This document shows, piece after piece, positions 1 through 7,427 of a stretch of DNA of 38,427 nt. The DNA lies in assembly GCA_900543815.1 (NCBI GenBank), contig UQST01000028.1, positions 1 to 38,427 on the forward strand, read 5' to 3'. Made by a program: the position numbers and the translations under genes. Numbering within the stretch: the first letter of the stretch is position 1; the number at the start of each line of letters is the position of its first letter. The DNA comes from an uncultured Prevotellaceae bacterium. GTDB taxonomy: Bacteria; Bacteroidota; Bacteroidia; Bacteroidales; Bacteroidaceae. Below the pieces are notes generated by a model, which saw only the letters and a program-made list of their open reading frames with translations, was not told the DNA's origin and searched no databases.

Positions 1-13
1 CACTTTTAACCAA

Positions 14-53
14 AATGAGGAAAGTAACTGATAACCAGTAAACTTTCCTCATT
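14..53 (-). terminator. Intrinsic terminator-like hairpin
   Basis: A perfect 12-bp inverted repeat, AATGAGGAAAGT at 14-25 and ACTTTCCTCATT at 42-53, has a 16-nt loop that can itself pair (ACTG/CAGT). Read on the minus strand the stem is followed by TTTTGGTT, a weak U tract. The stem overlaps the stop codon of the minus-strand gene that ends at 49, so the hairpin begins inside the coding region. Confidence 0.7.
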
Positions 54-471
54 CTTCTCTCAAACACTTTTTATATGTACTTTCCTTAAGGGAATAACCA
101 GCCGCCTTCAGTAAATGGCAATATACATCTATGTATATAAGCAAATCTTGAAAAAGAAGTCGGCCGCAGCGACGAATGTGGGCAACAACAACACTAGATA
201 GAGCTTTTTGGTGCGAATCAATTGTGTCATACTGCCCTTCAATCTCATTTATAGTTTGAATCTGCATTTGGCAGTCGTTGATAAACTCTTGTTCAGACTC
301 CCCATGTATAGGGGATGTTTGCAACCAAGGTAATGGGCCAGCCCCCGTAGCAAGCAACTGCGGAGGACAGAACTCGCTTGTAATAACCATCCCGTTTTCA
401 TACGGAACGGAGATGGTCACAGTTCTTGTGCAACCATTGACCTTCATCTGAAAGTTATATGACTTGTTCAT
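49..471 (-). CDS. Hypothetical protein, 140 aa
   Basis: I do not recognise this protein. It has no signal peptide or membrane segment and looks cytoplasmic. The N-terminal third is beta-like (alternating polar and hydrophobic residues around KVNGCTRTVTISV), a Pro-rich link follows (CPPQLLATGAGPLPWL), and the C-terminal half looks alpha-helical with several Cys and His residues. It lies 12 bp downstream of the gene at 484-822 and probably shares its transcript from the promoter at 869-900. A strong hairpin overlaps its stop codon, so it is the last gene of a two-gene unit. Its base composition is more AT-rich than the B12 operon to the right, which fits an accessory origin. A paired toxin/immunity-type or other accessory role is possible, but nothing in the sequence shows it. 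Confidence 0.7.
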   Translation of the reverse strand: MNKSYNFQMKVNGCTRTVTISVPYENGMVITSEFCPPQLLATGAGPLPWLQTSPIHGESEQEFINDCQMQIQTINEIEGQYDTIDSHQKALSSVVVAHIRRCGRLLFQDLLIYIDVYCHLLKAAGYSLKESTYKKCLREE

Positions 472-483
472 ATAATATTATTC

Positions 484-822
484 TTAGTAATCCAAGTATA
501 TATCTAGGAAATCTGAAGCGCCAGTTTCCATTGTTATAGATGAAATGTTCATCCCGAATGCTTTCATGGAGGAACGCATGGCGTTATAATGCCCTTGCAG
601 ATATTTACCATAAAGAGCGATAGACTCTATCTTTCCATCATAAGAAGGGAAGAACAAGAATAGGTTGATGAGTGTGCCGTTCTTGGAGACTTCCAGTGCT
701 TGCACACCTTTTCTCCAGTCGTGACAATACTCTCTGATGTCGTAAGATGCATACGTAGGATGTGCCCTGAAGTTTTTCGCAATAGTAGATATGCGCTTCA
801 TGCTGTCGTCATTTAGTCCCAT
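484..822 (-). CDS. Hypothetical protein, 112 aa
   Basis: Unrecognised. The ATG at 822 is followed by MGLNDDSMKRIST; a second Met lies seven codons on. There is no signal peptide and no transmembrane helix. Central residues (LINLFLFFPSYDGKIESIAL) look like two beta strands and the C-terminus is acidic and aromatic (SDFLDIYLDY). It is the first gene of a two-gene minus-strand unit, 12 bp ahead of the 140-aa gene, and lies about 40 nt downstream of a consensus Bacteroidota promoter whose spacer holds nine G. Expression may therefore vary with tract length. Function unknown. Confidence 0.7.
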   Translation of the reverse strand: MGLNDDSMKRISTIAKNFRAHPTYASYDIREYCHDWRKGVQALEVSKNGTLINLFLFFPSYDGKIESIALYGKYLQGHYNAMRSSMKAFGMNISSITMETGASDFLDIYLDY

Positions 823-868
823 TGCTGTCTTTGGTTAAAGGTTTATACGTCTTGTATTTTCTCTATCA

Positions 869-900
869 CAAAGGTACCATATTACCCCCCCCCAGCCAAA
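869..900 (-). promoter_or_regulatory. Consensus promoter with a G9 tract in the spacer
   Basis: On the minus strand TTTG (897-900) lies 20 bp upstream of TACCTTTG (869-876). This matches the Bacteroidota sigma-ABfr consensus TTTG-N19-21-TAnnTTTG. Nine consecutive G (plus-strand C at 885-893) sit inside the 20-bp spacer. Transcription should start near 862 and serve the genes at 822 and 471. A homopolymer here would alter the -33/-7 spacing when it slips. Confidence 0.75.
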
Positions 901-1070
901 TGAAATCGCAACTTTTTGCAAACAAGAACCATAGTGAACCTAATGTGTATGTTTTACAACATAAATAAGGCTTGATGGGAGGATGAAAGAGAATCAACTG
1001 ACATATCTATGGGAAAGACGACGGGCATGCTTGGGGGAATGCTCCATGTAGTCAGAAAACTGCCCGGAAA

Positions 1071-1136
1071 AAGTATCCTTGGATACTTCGCAATTTATCC
1101 AAGGATAAACGGGCAAGTATCCAACGATACTTTGCC
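1071..1136. repeat. Array A: 22-bp units with palindromic cores
   Basis: Three consecutive 22-bp units start at 1071, 1093 and 1115. Each carries an inverted repeat: AAGTATCC-TT-GGATACTT, TTTATCC-AA-GGATAAA and AAGTATC-CAAC-GATACTT. Their centres are exactly 22 bp apart (1079.5, 1101.5, 1123.5). A decayed fourth unit follows at 1137-1158 (begins AAGTAACCTTG). An 80-codon open frame crosses this region on the plus strand but is mostly repeat and has no other support. The rest of the 823-1341 gap shows no gene to me. Confidence 0.8.
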
Positions 1137-1341
1137 AAGTAACCTTGCTTCATCTTTTGGGCCTCCCAGCCTCGAGTCTGCCTCGAGTTTCATCAGACAG
1201 TTTTTCCTTCTTATACTAAAACTGTTGTCAGGCGTATGGAAGCCATACTGAATCAGTTGACGGCTTAATCCCCAGGATATATCGGGTGGGCTGTGAAAGA
1301 CTGTTGTTGTGGTGAGACGTTTGATGAGGGTGCGGAAAAAG

Positions 1342-1377
1342 ATAGGGCTGAGCCCCTGGGGAGGAGTTCAGCCCTAT
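1342..1377 (-). terminator. Intrinsic terminator of the B12 uptake operon
   Basis: A perfect 10-bp stem, ATAGGGCTGA (1342-1351) with TCAGCCCTAT (1368-1377), is followed on the minus strand by CTTTTTCC. The loop contains CCCC-T-GGGG and can extend the fold. It lies about 100 nt downstream of the last gene of the btuB operon. Confidence 0.8.
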
Positions 1378-1479
1378 GATGATGGGAGCCCTTTTTTGGG
1401 GGGCAGTTGTTTCTGATTCTCTGTTTACGCCTTAATGCGGATAATAGTGATTCCCTTTTTGAGGCGTTGGCAGATGGTT

Positions 1480-2484
1480 TTACTTCTTGACATACACCTT
1501 TCCGTTGTGGATGTACATGCCCTTCTGGGGAGTGCTGATGCGGCGGCCCTGCAGGTCGTAGTAGGCCTGGCTGGCGGCAGGAGTGCTCTGGCTGATGCTG
1601 TTGATGGCGGTGGCATCCTTTTCGAAGCGTACTGCCACGTCGTCATAGGCGAAGTAGGCAGGCTGTGAGAAGCCGTAACCGTTGTCGCTGGAACCAGTCA
1701 CGTTGAATGTCACGCGGGTCACCTTGCCCAGGCCAGAGAGGTCGAACTTGGTCCAGTCGGTAACTATCTCCTTGGGGCCGTTGCACAGATACAGCTTGGC
1801 CTCACCTGTCTTTTCGTCGCCGTTGTAGCCAGTGGCCACGATAGCCACCCAGTCTCCCTCGTCAATCTTGGCGGTCAAGCCGTTTCCGTTCATGTAGCAG
1901 TTGAGTGCGTAGCATATGTTGTTGACGTACATGTGGTCGATTACTCTTGCTGTGCTATCGGCAAAGGTCAGGGCTGGCAGAGCATCTTCCCCCAGTCCGA
2001 AGCCTGAGTTGTCGGCATAGCCAAAGTGCACGGCAAAATTGTCCGAACCGTTGTGTCCGCCTCCTGTGCGCACCAGTTCCATGTTGTCACTCTTCTTGTA
2101 GATGGTCAACTGAGTGTTGAAGCCGCCATTGGTTTCGATATCGGCCGAAGCGTAATTGGATATGGCATGTCCTCCGCTCCAGTAGCACCAGGTGCCGTAG
2201 CCCTGTGAGAGTACGTTCGAGAGCCACGTGTTGTTCTCATCTGTCCATTTGTAAGCCTCGTCGATGCTGGATACGCCACCGCCTGAACCGTACAGCAGTT
2301 GACCGCCATACTGAGGGTCGTCGATGAGTGAAGACCAGTTGTCGCCCCCGCTGAATGTGGGAGTGGTGCCCTTGAAGTCGGCATCTTCGAATGTCAGAGT
2401 GCGGATGATGTAGTCGGCACTCTCTTGTGCGTTGAGGGCCAGGGTGGCCAGACAGAACGCTGCCAGAGTAAACAGTTTTCTCAT
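1480..2484 (-). CDS. Secreted DUF4465 surface protein of B12 locus
   Basis: 334 aa with a signal peptide (MRKLFTLAAFCLATLALNAQ) and then a DUF4465-type domain. Features of that domain include an N-terminal TFEDADF segment, WSGGHAISNYA near residue 100, the YVNNICYALNCYMNG stretch and a C-terminal PAYFAYDDVAVRFE strand. The last 30 residues (YDLQGRRIS..KGMYIHNGKVYVKK) are the short C-terminal extension common on secreted Prevotella proteins, resembling a type IX sorting tail. It is the fourth and last gene of the cobalamin-riboswitch operon, 18 bp after the preceding gene and followed by a terminator. DUF4465 proteins recur in Bacteroidota B12 loci. A role in B12 or B12-protein capture at the surface is inferred from context; no binding residues can be identified by eye. 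Confidence 0.82.
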   Translation of the reverse strand: MRKLFTLAAFCLATLALNAQESADYIIRTLTFEDADFKGTTPTFSGGDNWSSLIDDPQYGGQLLYGSGGGVSSIDEAYKWTDENNTWLSNVLSQGYGTWCYWSGGHAISNYASADIETNGGFNTQLTIYKKSDNMELVRTGGGHNGSDNFAVHFGYADNSGFGLGEDALPALTFADSTARVIDHMYVNNICYALNCYMNGNGLTAKIDEGDWVAIVATGYNGDEKTGEAKLYLCNGPKEIVTDWTKFDLSGLGKVTRVTFNVTGSSDNGYGFSQPAYFAYDDVAVRFEKDATAINSISQSTPAASQAYYDLQGRRISTPQKGMYIHNGKVYVKK

Positions 2485-2502
2485 ACGTTTTGTTTTTGAG
2501 TT

Positions 2503-3612
2503 TTACTTAATGCTTATCTTCTTTCCGTTACGGATATAAATGCCTCGTGTGGGCCTCTCCACCCTGCGGCCTGTGAGGTCGTAGTAGATGGGGGCAGACT
2601 TCTGGCTGTTGCCTGTGATGGTGTTCAGGCCCGAGGGACGTCCCTTGGTGGGGATGATGATGGGGTTGTCATCATATCCCGGTACCAGATGCAGGTCCTG
2701 AAATCCAGCAACTTCGGTGCTCGTCTCGCCCAGCCAACCGCAGTACTGGAAGATGCCTGTGGCCACGCGTATGAAGTTTATCTCGGGCAGCTCCACGGGA
2801 TTGCCCTGCTCATCCACAGCCCAGTCGATATCGAAGGTGGAGTAGATGTCGTTGTTGAGCGAGCAGTCGGCGTAGCCGTAGGAGTCCTTTGCGTAGCGGT
2901 AGAGGACCCAGTAGGAGCCTTTGCCCGACTGGTCGATGGCGTTGTTGGGCAACTTTCCTCCCTTGAATGTGAGCGTCTCGCCCTCTTCCCACAAAGGCCA
3001 GTAGGTCTGCTTGTGGAAGGAGTTTTTCATGTGGTAGCCCGATGAGTCACGCTTCTCTCCGTTCTTGTCAGTCCACGTGGCCTCCCAGCGGATGTAGTTG
3101 TCATAGGTGGAGAAGGGTTGCTTGTGCTCTCCTGTCTCAGCCGTGGGCTTGTGGTAGGTGATGGAAAAGTCGTGGATCTGGGTGGTGTAGTATTCCGAGC
3201 CTGCCAGCTCATACCACTTGCAGGTCTCCACATCATCGCCCACTCCCACATACACGATGCCCGGCTCGAAGCTCCCGCCAATGGTCTCGCTGCCATACAC
3301 GGGGTCGGCAGCGGCATAGAAGCCGTTTCCCAGGATGCGGAAATCAGAGCCTTTCTTGTTCTGCACGGCGTGGTCAAACTTCACGGTTATGTATCCTCCG
3401 TAAGTACCCAGGTGAATCAACTCTTCGTCGGCCAGGCTTTGGGTGGCAGTTGCACACACCTCTTCGTGTGTGGCTCCCTCGTTTGCCTCGGGCATGGTGT
3501 TGACAAACTGGCCAGGTGCAGGGTGCAGTTCCACCACGGTCACTTGTTGTGTCTGGGCCATTACCGTAGATGCCGCTGACAGCAGCAATGCTGTAATCAA
3601 AGACTTTCTCAT
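2503..3612 (-). CDS. Secreted cell-surface protein of B12 locus
   Basis: 369 aa with a signal peptide (MRKSLITALLLSAASTVMAQ). The body is a beta-rich surface protein (THEEVCATATQSL near residue 50, GTYGGYITVKFDHAV, SFEPGIVYVGVGDD, WYELAGSEY). It ends in the tail YDLTGRRVERP..GIYIRNGKK, the same class of C-terminal extension as its downstream neighbour. It lies 36 bp after the BtuG-like gene and 18 bp before the DUF4465 gene in the riboswitch-controlled operon. Proteins of this type accompany btuB/btuG in other Bacteroidales. Whether it binds corrinoid, a corrinoid carrier or the receptor complex cannot be told from sequence. No enzymatic motif is visible. Confidence 0.8.
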   Translation of the reverse strand: MRKSLITALLLSAASTVMAQTQQVTVVELHPAPGQFVNTMPEANEGATHEEVCATATQSLADEELIHLGTYGGYITVKFDHAVQNKKGSDFRILGNGFYAAADPVYGSETIGGSFEPGIVYVGVGDDVETCKWYELAGSEYYTTQIHDFSITYHKPTAETGEHKQPFSTYDNYIRWEATWTDKNGEKRDSSGYHMKNSFHKQTYWPLWEEGETLTFKGGKLPNNAIDQSGKGSYWVLYRYAKDSYGYADCSLNNDIYSTFDIDWAVDEQGNPVELPEINFIRVATGIFQYCGWLGETSTEVAGFQDLHLVPGYDDNPIIIPTKGRPSGLNTITGNSQKSAPIYYDLTGRRVERPTRGIYIRNGKKISIK

Positions 3613-3648
3613 AATATAATGTATTTAGACAGTTTGTTTCGTGTGTTC

Positions 3649-4809
3649 CTAAGGACGCATTCCCGCCTGCTGCTCCTGCACTGGCATCGCCAGGATATGT
3701 GCAGGATTTATATACACCTTCTGCGGTGGGAACAGTTCCTCGCCACTCATCGTGTAGCCGTACAGATAGCCTGCCGATGCGTAGCTGCCGGCATCTGTGA
3801 AGTAGATGTTGCGGGTGTAGGGCGAGATGTATATCTCATAGGGCGATGTCAGTTCCTTCAGTTTCTGGGTGACAACGGCATTGGCCACTCCCTCGGTCAC
3901 TTCCATGGTGGCTGGGTCAATGGTCTTTATGTAGTATTTATACTCGCCTGTATAGTAGGAGTATTCCGACCCTACGGTATAGAAGAGGCGGCCATCGGTG
4001 GTGTTGTAGGTGCATGGGAAGTCCAGCACGTTAAATTGTCCGGTCTCACAGTCCAGTATGACCATCCTGGGCTTCACGTCATAATAGTCGCCGCAGGAGT
4101 TGATGCACAGGTATCTGCCAGCCTGCGACACCTCACCGTAGAGGTTGATGCATCCCGTGTCGATGTCGCGTATGAAGGTCATCGACTTGCTATCTACCAG
4201 CGACACCGTCGTTTCGTGCTCGTGGGTAGTTTCGCTGAACGAGTAGCCGCCCGTGTTGGCTATATAGAGCGTGTCCTTATAGAGGCGTATGCCTTCGGGC
4301 TCCCATCCCACCTCACAGGTGCCCACCACCTGCTTGGTGCGTACATCTATCTTGGCCACATACCCCTTGGTGAAGCGCATCGTGCCGCACTTGTGGGCAT
4401 AGGAGGTGATATACAGATACTCCCCGTCGCTGCACATGCGTCGGTTGTTGGGCACGTTCTCGGTGGCTCCACATGCTGTGCCGTCGGGATGAATGTACTG
4501 GATGATGTTTGACCAGTTCACTGCGATGGCGATGAGGGTGTCGTTGACCTGCAGGATATCGTTGGGCGTGTCGCCCAGCTTCATGCCGTTCTGCTTGCGG
4601 AACCACTGGTTGGTGAGTGTGCCAGTGGCGCCGTTGTAGAATGACAGCTGCCCGTTGTCCGACTGCCAGTTGCCTTCGTTGCAGATGATGAGGTGCTCGG
4701 TCAGCTGTGTGGGCTCCTTGCCGCCTCCAGGCTGAGGGCCTGGAACGTTTTCTTCTCCGCATGCTGCCAGCAGGAGAAGGGGCATCAGTAGGAATATGTT
4801 TCTCTTCAT
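3649..4809 (-). CDS. btuG: BtuG-like beta-propeller B12-binding lipoprotein (DUF5074)
   Basis: 386 aa. The signal peptide ends in the lipobox LLAAC, with Cys followed by acidic residues (CGEEN), consistent with surface export of Bacteroidota lipoproteins. The mature part is a YncE/DUF5074-type propeller: HLIICNEGNWQSDNGQLSFY opens the first blade, and repeated blade motifs follow (GDTPNDILQVNDTLIAIAV, GWEPEGIRLYKDTLYIANT, LTSPYEIYISPYTRNIYFTD). BtuG of Bacteroides thetaiotaomicron has this fold, binds cobalamin very tightly and sits over BtuB. Here the start codon overlaps the btuB stop by 4 nt (ATGA, 4806-4809), so the two are translationally coupled. Together with the upstream riboswitch this makes the assignment strong by context; individual corrinoid contacts were not checked. 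Confidence 0.88.
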   Translation of the reverse strand: MKRNIFLLMPLLLLAACGEENVPGPQPGGGKEPTQLTEHLIICNEGNWQSDNGQLSFYNGATGTLTNQWFRKQNGMKLGDTPNDILQVNDTLIAIAVNWSNIIQYIHPDGTACGATENVPNNRRMCSDGEYLYITSYAHKCGTMRFTKGYVAKIDVRTKQVVGTCEVGWEPEGIRLYKDTLYIANTGGYSFSETTHEHETTVSLVDSKSMTFIRDIDTGCINLYGEVSQAGRYLCINSCGDYYDVKPRMVILDCETGQFNVLDFPCTYNTTDGRLFYTVGSEYSYYTGEYKYYIKTIDPATMEVTEGVANAVVTQKLKELTSPYEIYISPYTRNIYFTDAGSYASAGYLYGYTMSGEELFPPQKVYINPAHILAMPVQEQQAGMRP

Positions 4810-6713
4810 AACTTATATTTGAATGTTATCGAAAAGCGCCTGCCAGGCATTGGCCAGCGCTGGATAAGCTCGTATCTCGTATCGAAGACGTCCTGACACT
4901 CGGCTTCCACCGTATAGTGGCGCAGGAAGTGGTAGCCCACCTTCACGTCCGTGCAGTTGTATGCCTCCAGGGGAGGCTCAATGGCATTCTCGGCTGTCCA
5001 GTATCTCTTATCTACAAACATGTGGCTCAGTGAGGCTGTCCATCCCTTGTAGTCGAGCGAATATACGGCTGTGAACGACCACTTGGGGCTGTAGGCGATA
5101 TAGTCATTATAGGCATCTTCCTTGGGATTTGTTCTGTTGCGGTCGTCCTGGAATGTTCCTGTGAGCAGTAGGGCGTTGGCCTTGTAGCGTGCGTTCACGG
5201 TGACATCCACTCCCATGCAGCGTGTGTAGCCGTAGTTGAGCATCGTCCACTGGTAGGAACCCTTGAGCGGGAGGCACACGATGCGGTCCTCCACGTGGTT
5301 GTAGTACCAGTCGGCCTGCACGTCGATATACTGGCTGCGGAATGCCGCCCCTATGTCAAACTGCTTGGTATATTCTGGCTTCAGGTTGCGATTGCCTACC
5401 AATGTGTAGTAGAGGTCGTTGAGTGTGGGTGCGCGGAACACGCTCTTGTAGAACGTGCGCATGGTCCAGTGGCCCAGGGTATATGATGCCAGGGCGTTGT
5501 AGGTGAGTCGGCTCAATGGTTTGGTGGTGCCGTTGGTGTGGTCGCTAACGTGTGTGTAGAGTGCGCTCACGTTGGTGCTCAGCCCCTTGAAGCGGTAGAA
5601 GGCGGCCAGCGAAGTCTTGCTGTCCAGGCGGTACACGTAGTGGAAGTTCTTCACGTCAGTGGTGAGGTCCGACCATCGGAGGTCGGTGGATGCCGACAGA
5701 GAGAAGTCCCCCAGCTGGTACGACCCCGCTGCTGCACCGTAGATATCCTGCTGGTGGTACTTGTTGTTGCTGTGCACCGAGATGTTCTCGGGGTAGTCCG
5801 AGCGGTAATGCAGGAAGTCGTTGGTGTATTTCACAATGCCCCTTACCCCCACAGGCCCGAACTCTTCGCGGTAGGTCAGTTGGCTGAAGAAGTTGCGGTC
5901 CCACTCCCTGCCCACGTCGGTATAGGTGTCTGAGAGCCTCCTGACGATGCCCCCGGGCAGTCCGCGCACCGAGTTGAAGTAGTAGGTGTGCCATTGGAGT
6001 CCCTTCCAGAAGGCGCATCCCTCTATGCGGTACATGGTGATGTCGGCATTCCGCCGCGTGCCTGTGGTGTCCTCGTATTGCGTGTGGTATTCGAATGGAT
6101 AGTTGCCCCGTGAGCGTGTGAAGGCGGCATCCACGAATCCCCAGTTCCTGTAGCTGTAGGTGGCAGCCAGCTTGTGTGTGCCGAAGGAGCCGTACTGGTA
6201 CGACGACACGAGTGCTGTGGAGTCGGGCCGGCGGGTGCGCATATATACTGTAGAAGCCGAGGCATATTCGGTGGCCATCATCAGTCGCTCCGACTTGTTG
6301 GCATTATACAGCGACACGCTCTCCAGCGTGGTGAGCGAATATTTGCCCAGATCCACCGTCCCGTTCTGCGCGTTGGTGATGCGCACACCGTCCATATATA
6401 CGCCCACGTGCTGCGACCCCAGCGACCTCACATTGATGGTCTTCTGGCCTCCCAGTCCGCCGTAGTCCTTGATTTGCACGCCTGCCAGATACTTCAGGGC
6501 ATCTGCCACCGAGTTGGATGGCAGGCTGTTGATCTGGTTGCGTGTGATAATCTGGTGCGGTGTGTTCTCCCGCGTTCCCTTGACCACCACTTCGCGCATG
6601 GTGGATACCGAGTCTTTGTGCTGCTTCCCGGTCTGTCCCCGGACAGGCGTCAGCAGGCTCAGCAGGGTTGCGAAAGCACACACCAGCGCATACTTTCCTT
6701 GCTGTCTTGTCAT
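4806..6713 (-). CDS. btuB: TonB-dependent cobalamin receptor BtuB
   Basis: 635 aa. A signal peptide (about residues 1-27, ending TPVRGQ) is followed directly by a plug domain (about 40-150) without the carboxypeptidase-like extension typical of SusC proteins. Plug motifs include MREVVVKGTR near the expected TonB box, SVADALKYLAGVQIKDYGG, KTINVRSLGSQHVGVYMDG and VDLGKYSLTTLESVSLY. The rest is a beta-barrel with late strand signatures (FRAPTLNDLYY, NLKPEYTKQFDIG) and a C-terminal aromatic strand ending FSITFKYKL. It is the first gene after a cobalamin riboswitch and is coupled to btuG. It should carry cobalamin, and perhaps other corrinoids, across the outer membrane with TonB/ExbBD energy. No btuF/C/D genes are in this window. 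Confidence 0.92.
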   Translation of the reverse strand: MTRQQGKYALVCAFATLLSLLTPVRGQTGKQHKDSVSTMREVVVKGTRENTPHQIITRNQINSLPSNSVADALKYLAGVQIKDYGGLGGQKTINVRSLGSQHVGVYMDGVRITNAQNGTVDLGKYSLTTLESVSLYNANKSERLMMATEYASASTVYMRTRRPDSTALVSSYQYGSFGTHKLAATYSYRNWGFVDAAFTRSRGNYPFEYHTQYEDTTGTRRNADITMYRIEGCAFWKGLQWHTYYFNSVRGLPGGIVRRLSDTYTDVGREWDRNFFSQLTYREEFGPVGVRGIVKYTNDFLHYRSDYPENISVHSNNKYHQQDIYGAAAGSYQLGDFSLSASTDLRWSDLTTDVKNFHYVYRLDSKTSLAAFYRFKGLSTNVSALYTHVSDHTNGTTKPLSRLTYNALASYTLGHWTMRTFYKSVFRAPTLNDLYYTLVGNRNLKPEYTKQFDIGAAFRSQYIDVQADWYYNHVEDRIVCLPLKGSYQWTMLNYGYTRCMGVDVTVNARYKANALLLTGTFQDDRNRTNPKEDAYNDYIAYSPKWSFTAVYSLDYKGWTASLSHMFVDKRYWTAENAIEPPLEAYNCTDVKVGYHFLRHYTVEAECQDVFDTRYELIQRWPMPGRRFSITFKYKL

Positions 6714-6726
6714 TCTTGGCAGTTTC

Positions 6727-6746
6727 TATCTGTAGTCCCGCAGATA
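6727..6746 (-). promoter_or_regulatory. Hairpin between riboswitch and btuB start
   Basis: On the minus strand TATCTG-CGGGACTA-CAGATA forms a 6-bp stem. It ends about 13 nt before the btuB ATG, between the aptamer and the gene. It may belong to the expression platform controlling translation; no U tract follows, so it is not a terminator. Confidence 0.45.
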
Positions 6747-6763
6747 TTCATATCACTTTGCAG

Positions 6764-6963
6764 CACTGGCAGGTCTTCTGACTTAGTCCTTGAGATAACG
6801 CGGTCTTCCCAAACGTATTGCAAGGCGAAAGCCTTGCGTTCAGTGACACTGTTGGCTACCCTTGTAGAAAGGACTCACAGCTACGGGTATAGTTGCAGAT
6901 TCCCACTGCATTCCCATCTTGGCTCCTGCTGCATCCTCATGCGGCGTGTGGAGAACCAGTTGC
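6764..6963 (-). promoter_or_regulatory. Cobalamin riboswitch
   Basis: On the minus strand the conserved aptamer blocks appear in order: GATGGGAA, GTGGGAATCTGC, the core ACCCGTAGCTGTGAGTCC, AGCCAACAGTGTCACTG, a GCAAGGCTTTCGCCTTGC hairpin, GTTTGGGAAG, and the 3-prime B12 box AAGTCAGAAGACCTGCC. Terminal ACTGG (about 6957-6961) and CCAGT (6765-6769) can pair as P1. It lies in the long leader of btuB and should lower expression of the four-gene operon when adenosylcobalamin is plentiful. Confidence 0.95.
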
Positions 6964-6968
6964 TGGTG

Positions 6969-6999
6969 CAAAAGTACGCAGATTTGGGCTTACATGCAA
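6969..6999 (-). promoter_or_regulatory. Promoter of the btuB operon
   Basis: On the minus strand a CTTG-type -33 element (TTG at 6997-6999) lies 20 bp from TACTTTTG (6969-6976). This matches the Bacteroidota consensus. Transcription would begin near 6962, exactly at the predicted 5-prime edge of the riboswitch, leaving a leader of about 250 nt. Confidence 0.75.
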
Positions 7000-7220
7000 G
7001 TAAATGAGCTTTTTGTCGCTTGCCGGGTGCTGTCTTCGTACCGATGGAATGGATTTCGGGGTGCCCAGGCAGGAGCATTGCGAATGAATGTCGGCCCATC
7101 GTCTCTTTCTGAAAAATGCCTTTCCTCTGTCTCCGCAGCGACTTGGAGGAAACCTGCGGGCAGGGCAGACTGCCTGGGGGAACGGGCGGGGCAGCAGGCA
7201 TCATAATGGAGAGGGGTAGA

Positions 7221-7308
7221 ACGCACTGCGCTGCGATGCCCTATGCAGCGCGCTGCGATGGACGATGCAGTGCGCTGCGAAGGCCGATGCACCGCATTGC
7301 GTTGGCTG
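7221..7308. repeat. Array B: four 22-bp palindromic repeats
   Basis: Four adjacent 22-bp units start at 7221, 7243, 7265 and 7287. The second contains the perfect 12-bp palindrome GCAGCGCGCTGC; units 1 and 3 carry near versions (GCACTGCGCTGC, GCAGTGCGCTGC) and unit 4 is more diverged (GCACCGCATTGC). Each core is followed by a GATGG/GAAGG/GTTGG-type spacer. The array lies in the gap between the methyltransferase stop and the btuB promoter. The rest of 7005-7427 is GC-rich and I see no supported gene in it. Array C at 26797 is the same family. Confidence 0.85.
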
Positions 7309-7427
7309 TTTCATTCAAGCGCAACTGCCGGCAGGGAATGCTGTTGTGTGGCATGGAGCGCGGAGAGCCGTCTGTCGCAGCCGCCATTCATTCGGCCAAA
7401 GGCGCTTCCGCTTCCTTCGCCCAATGC

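Noticed and set aside
1009..1251. Open frame of 80 codons on the plus strand
   Set aside because: It is built largely from the 22-bp palindrome array and has no signal, domain or promoter of its own.
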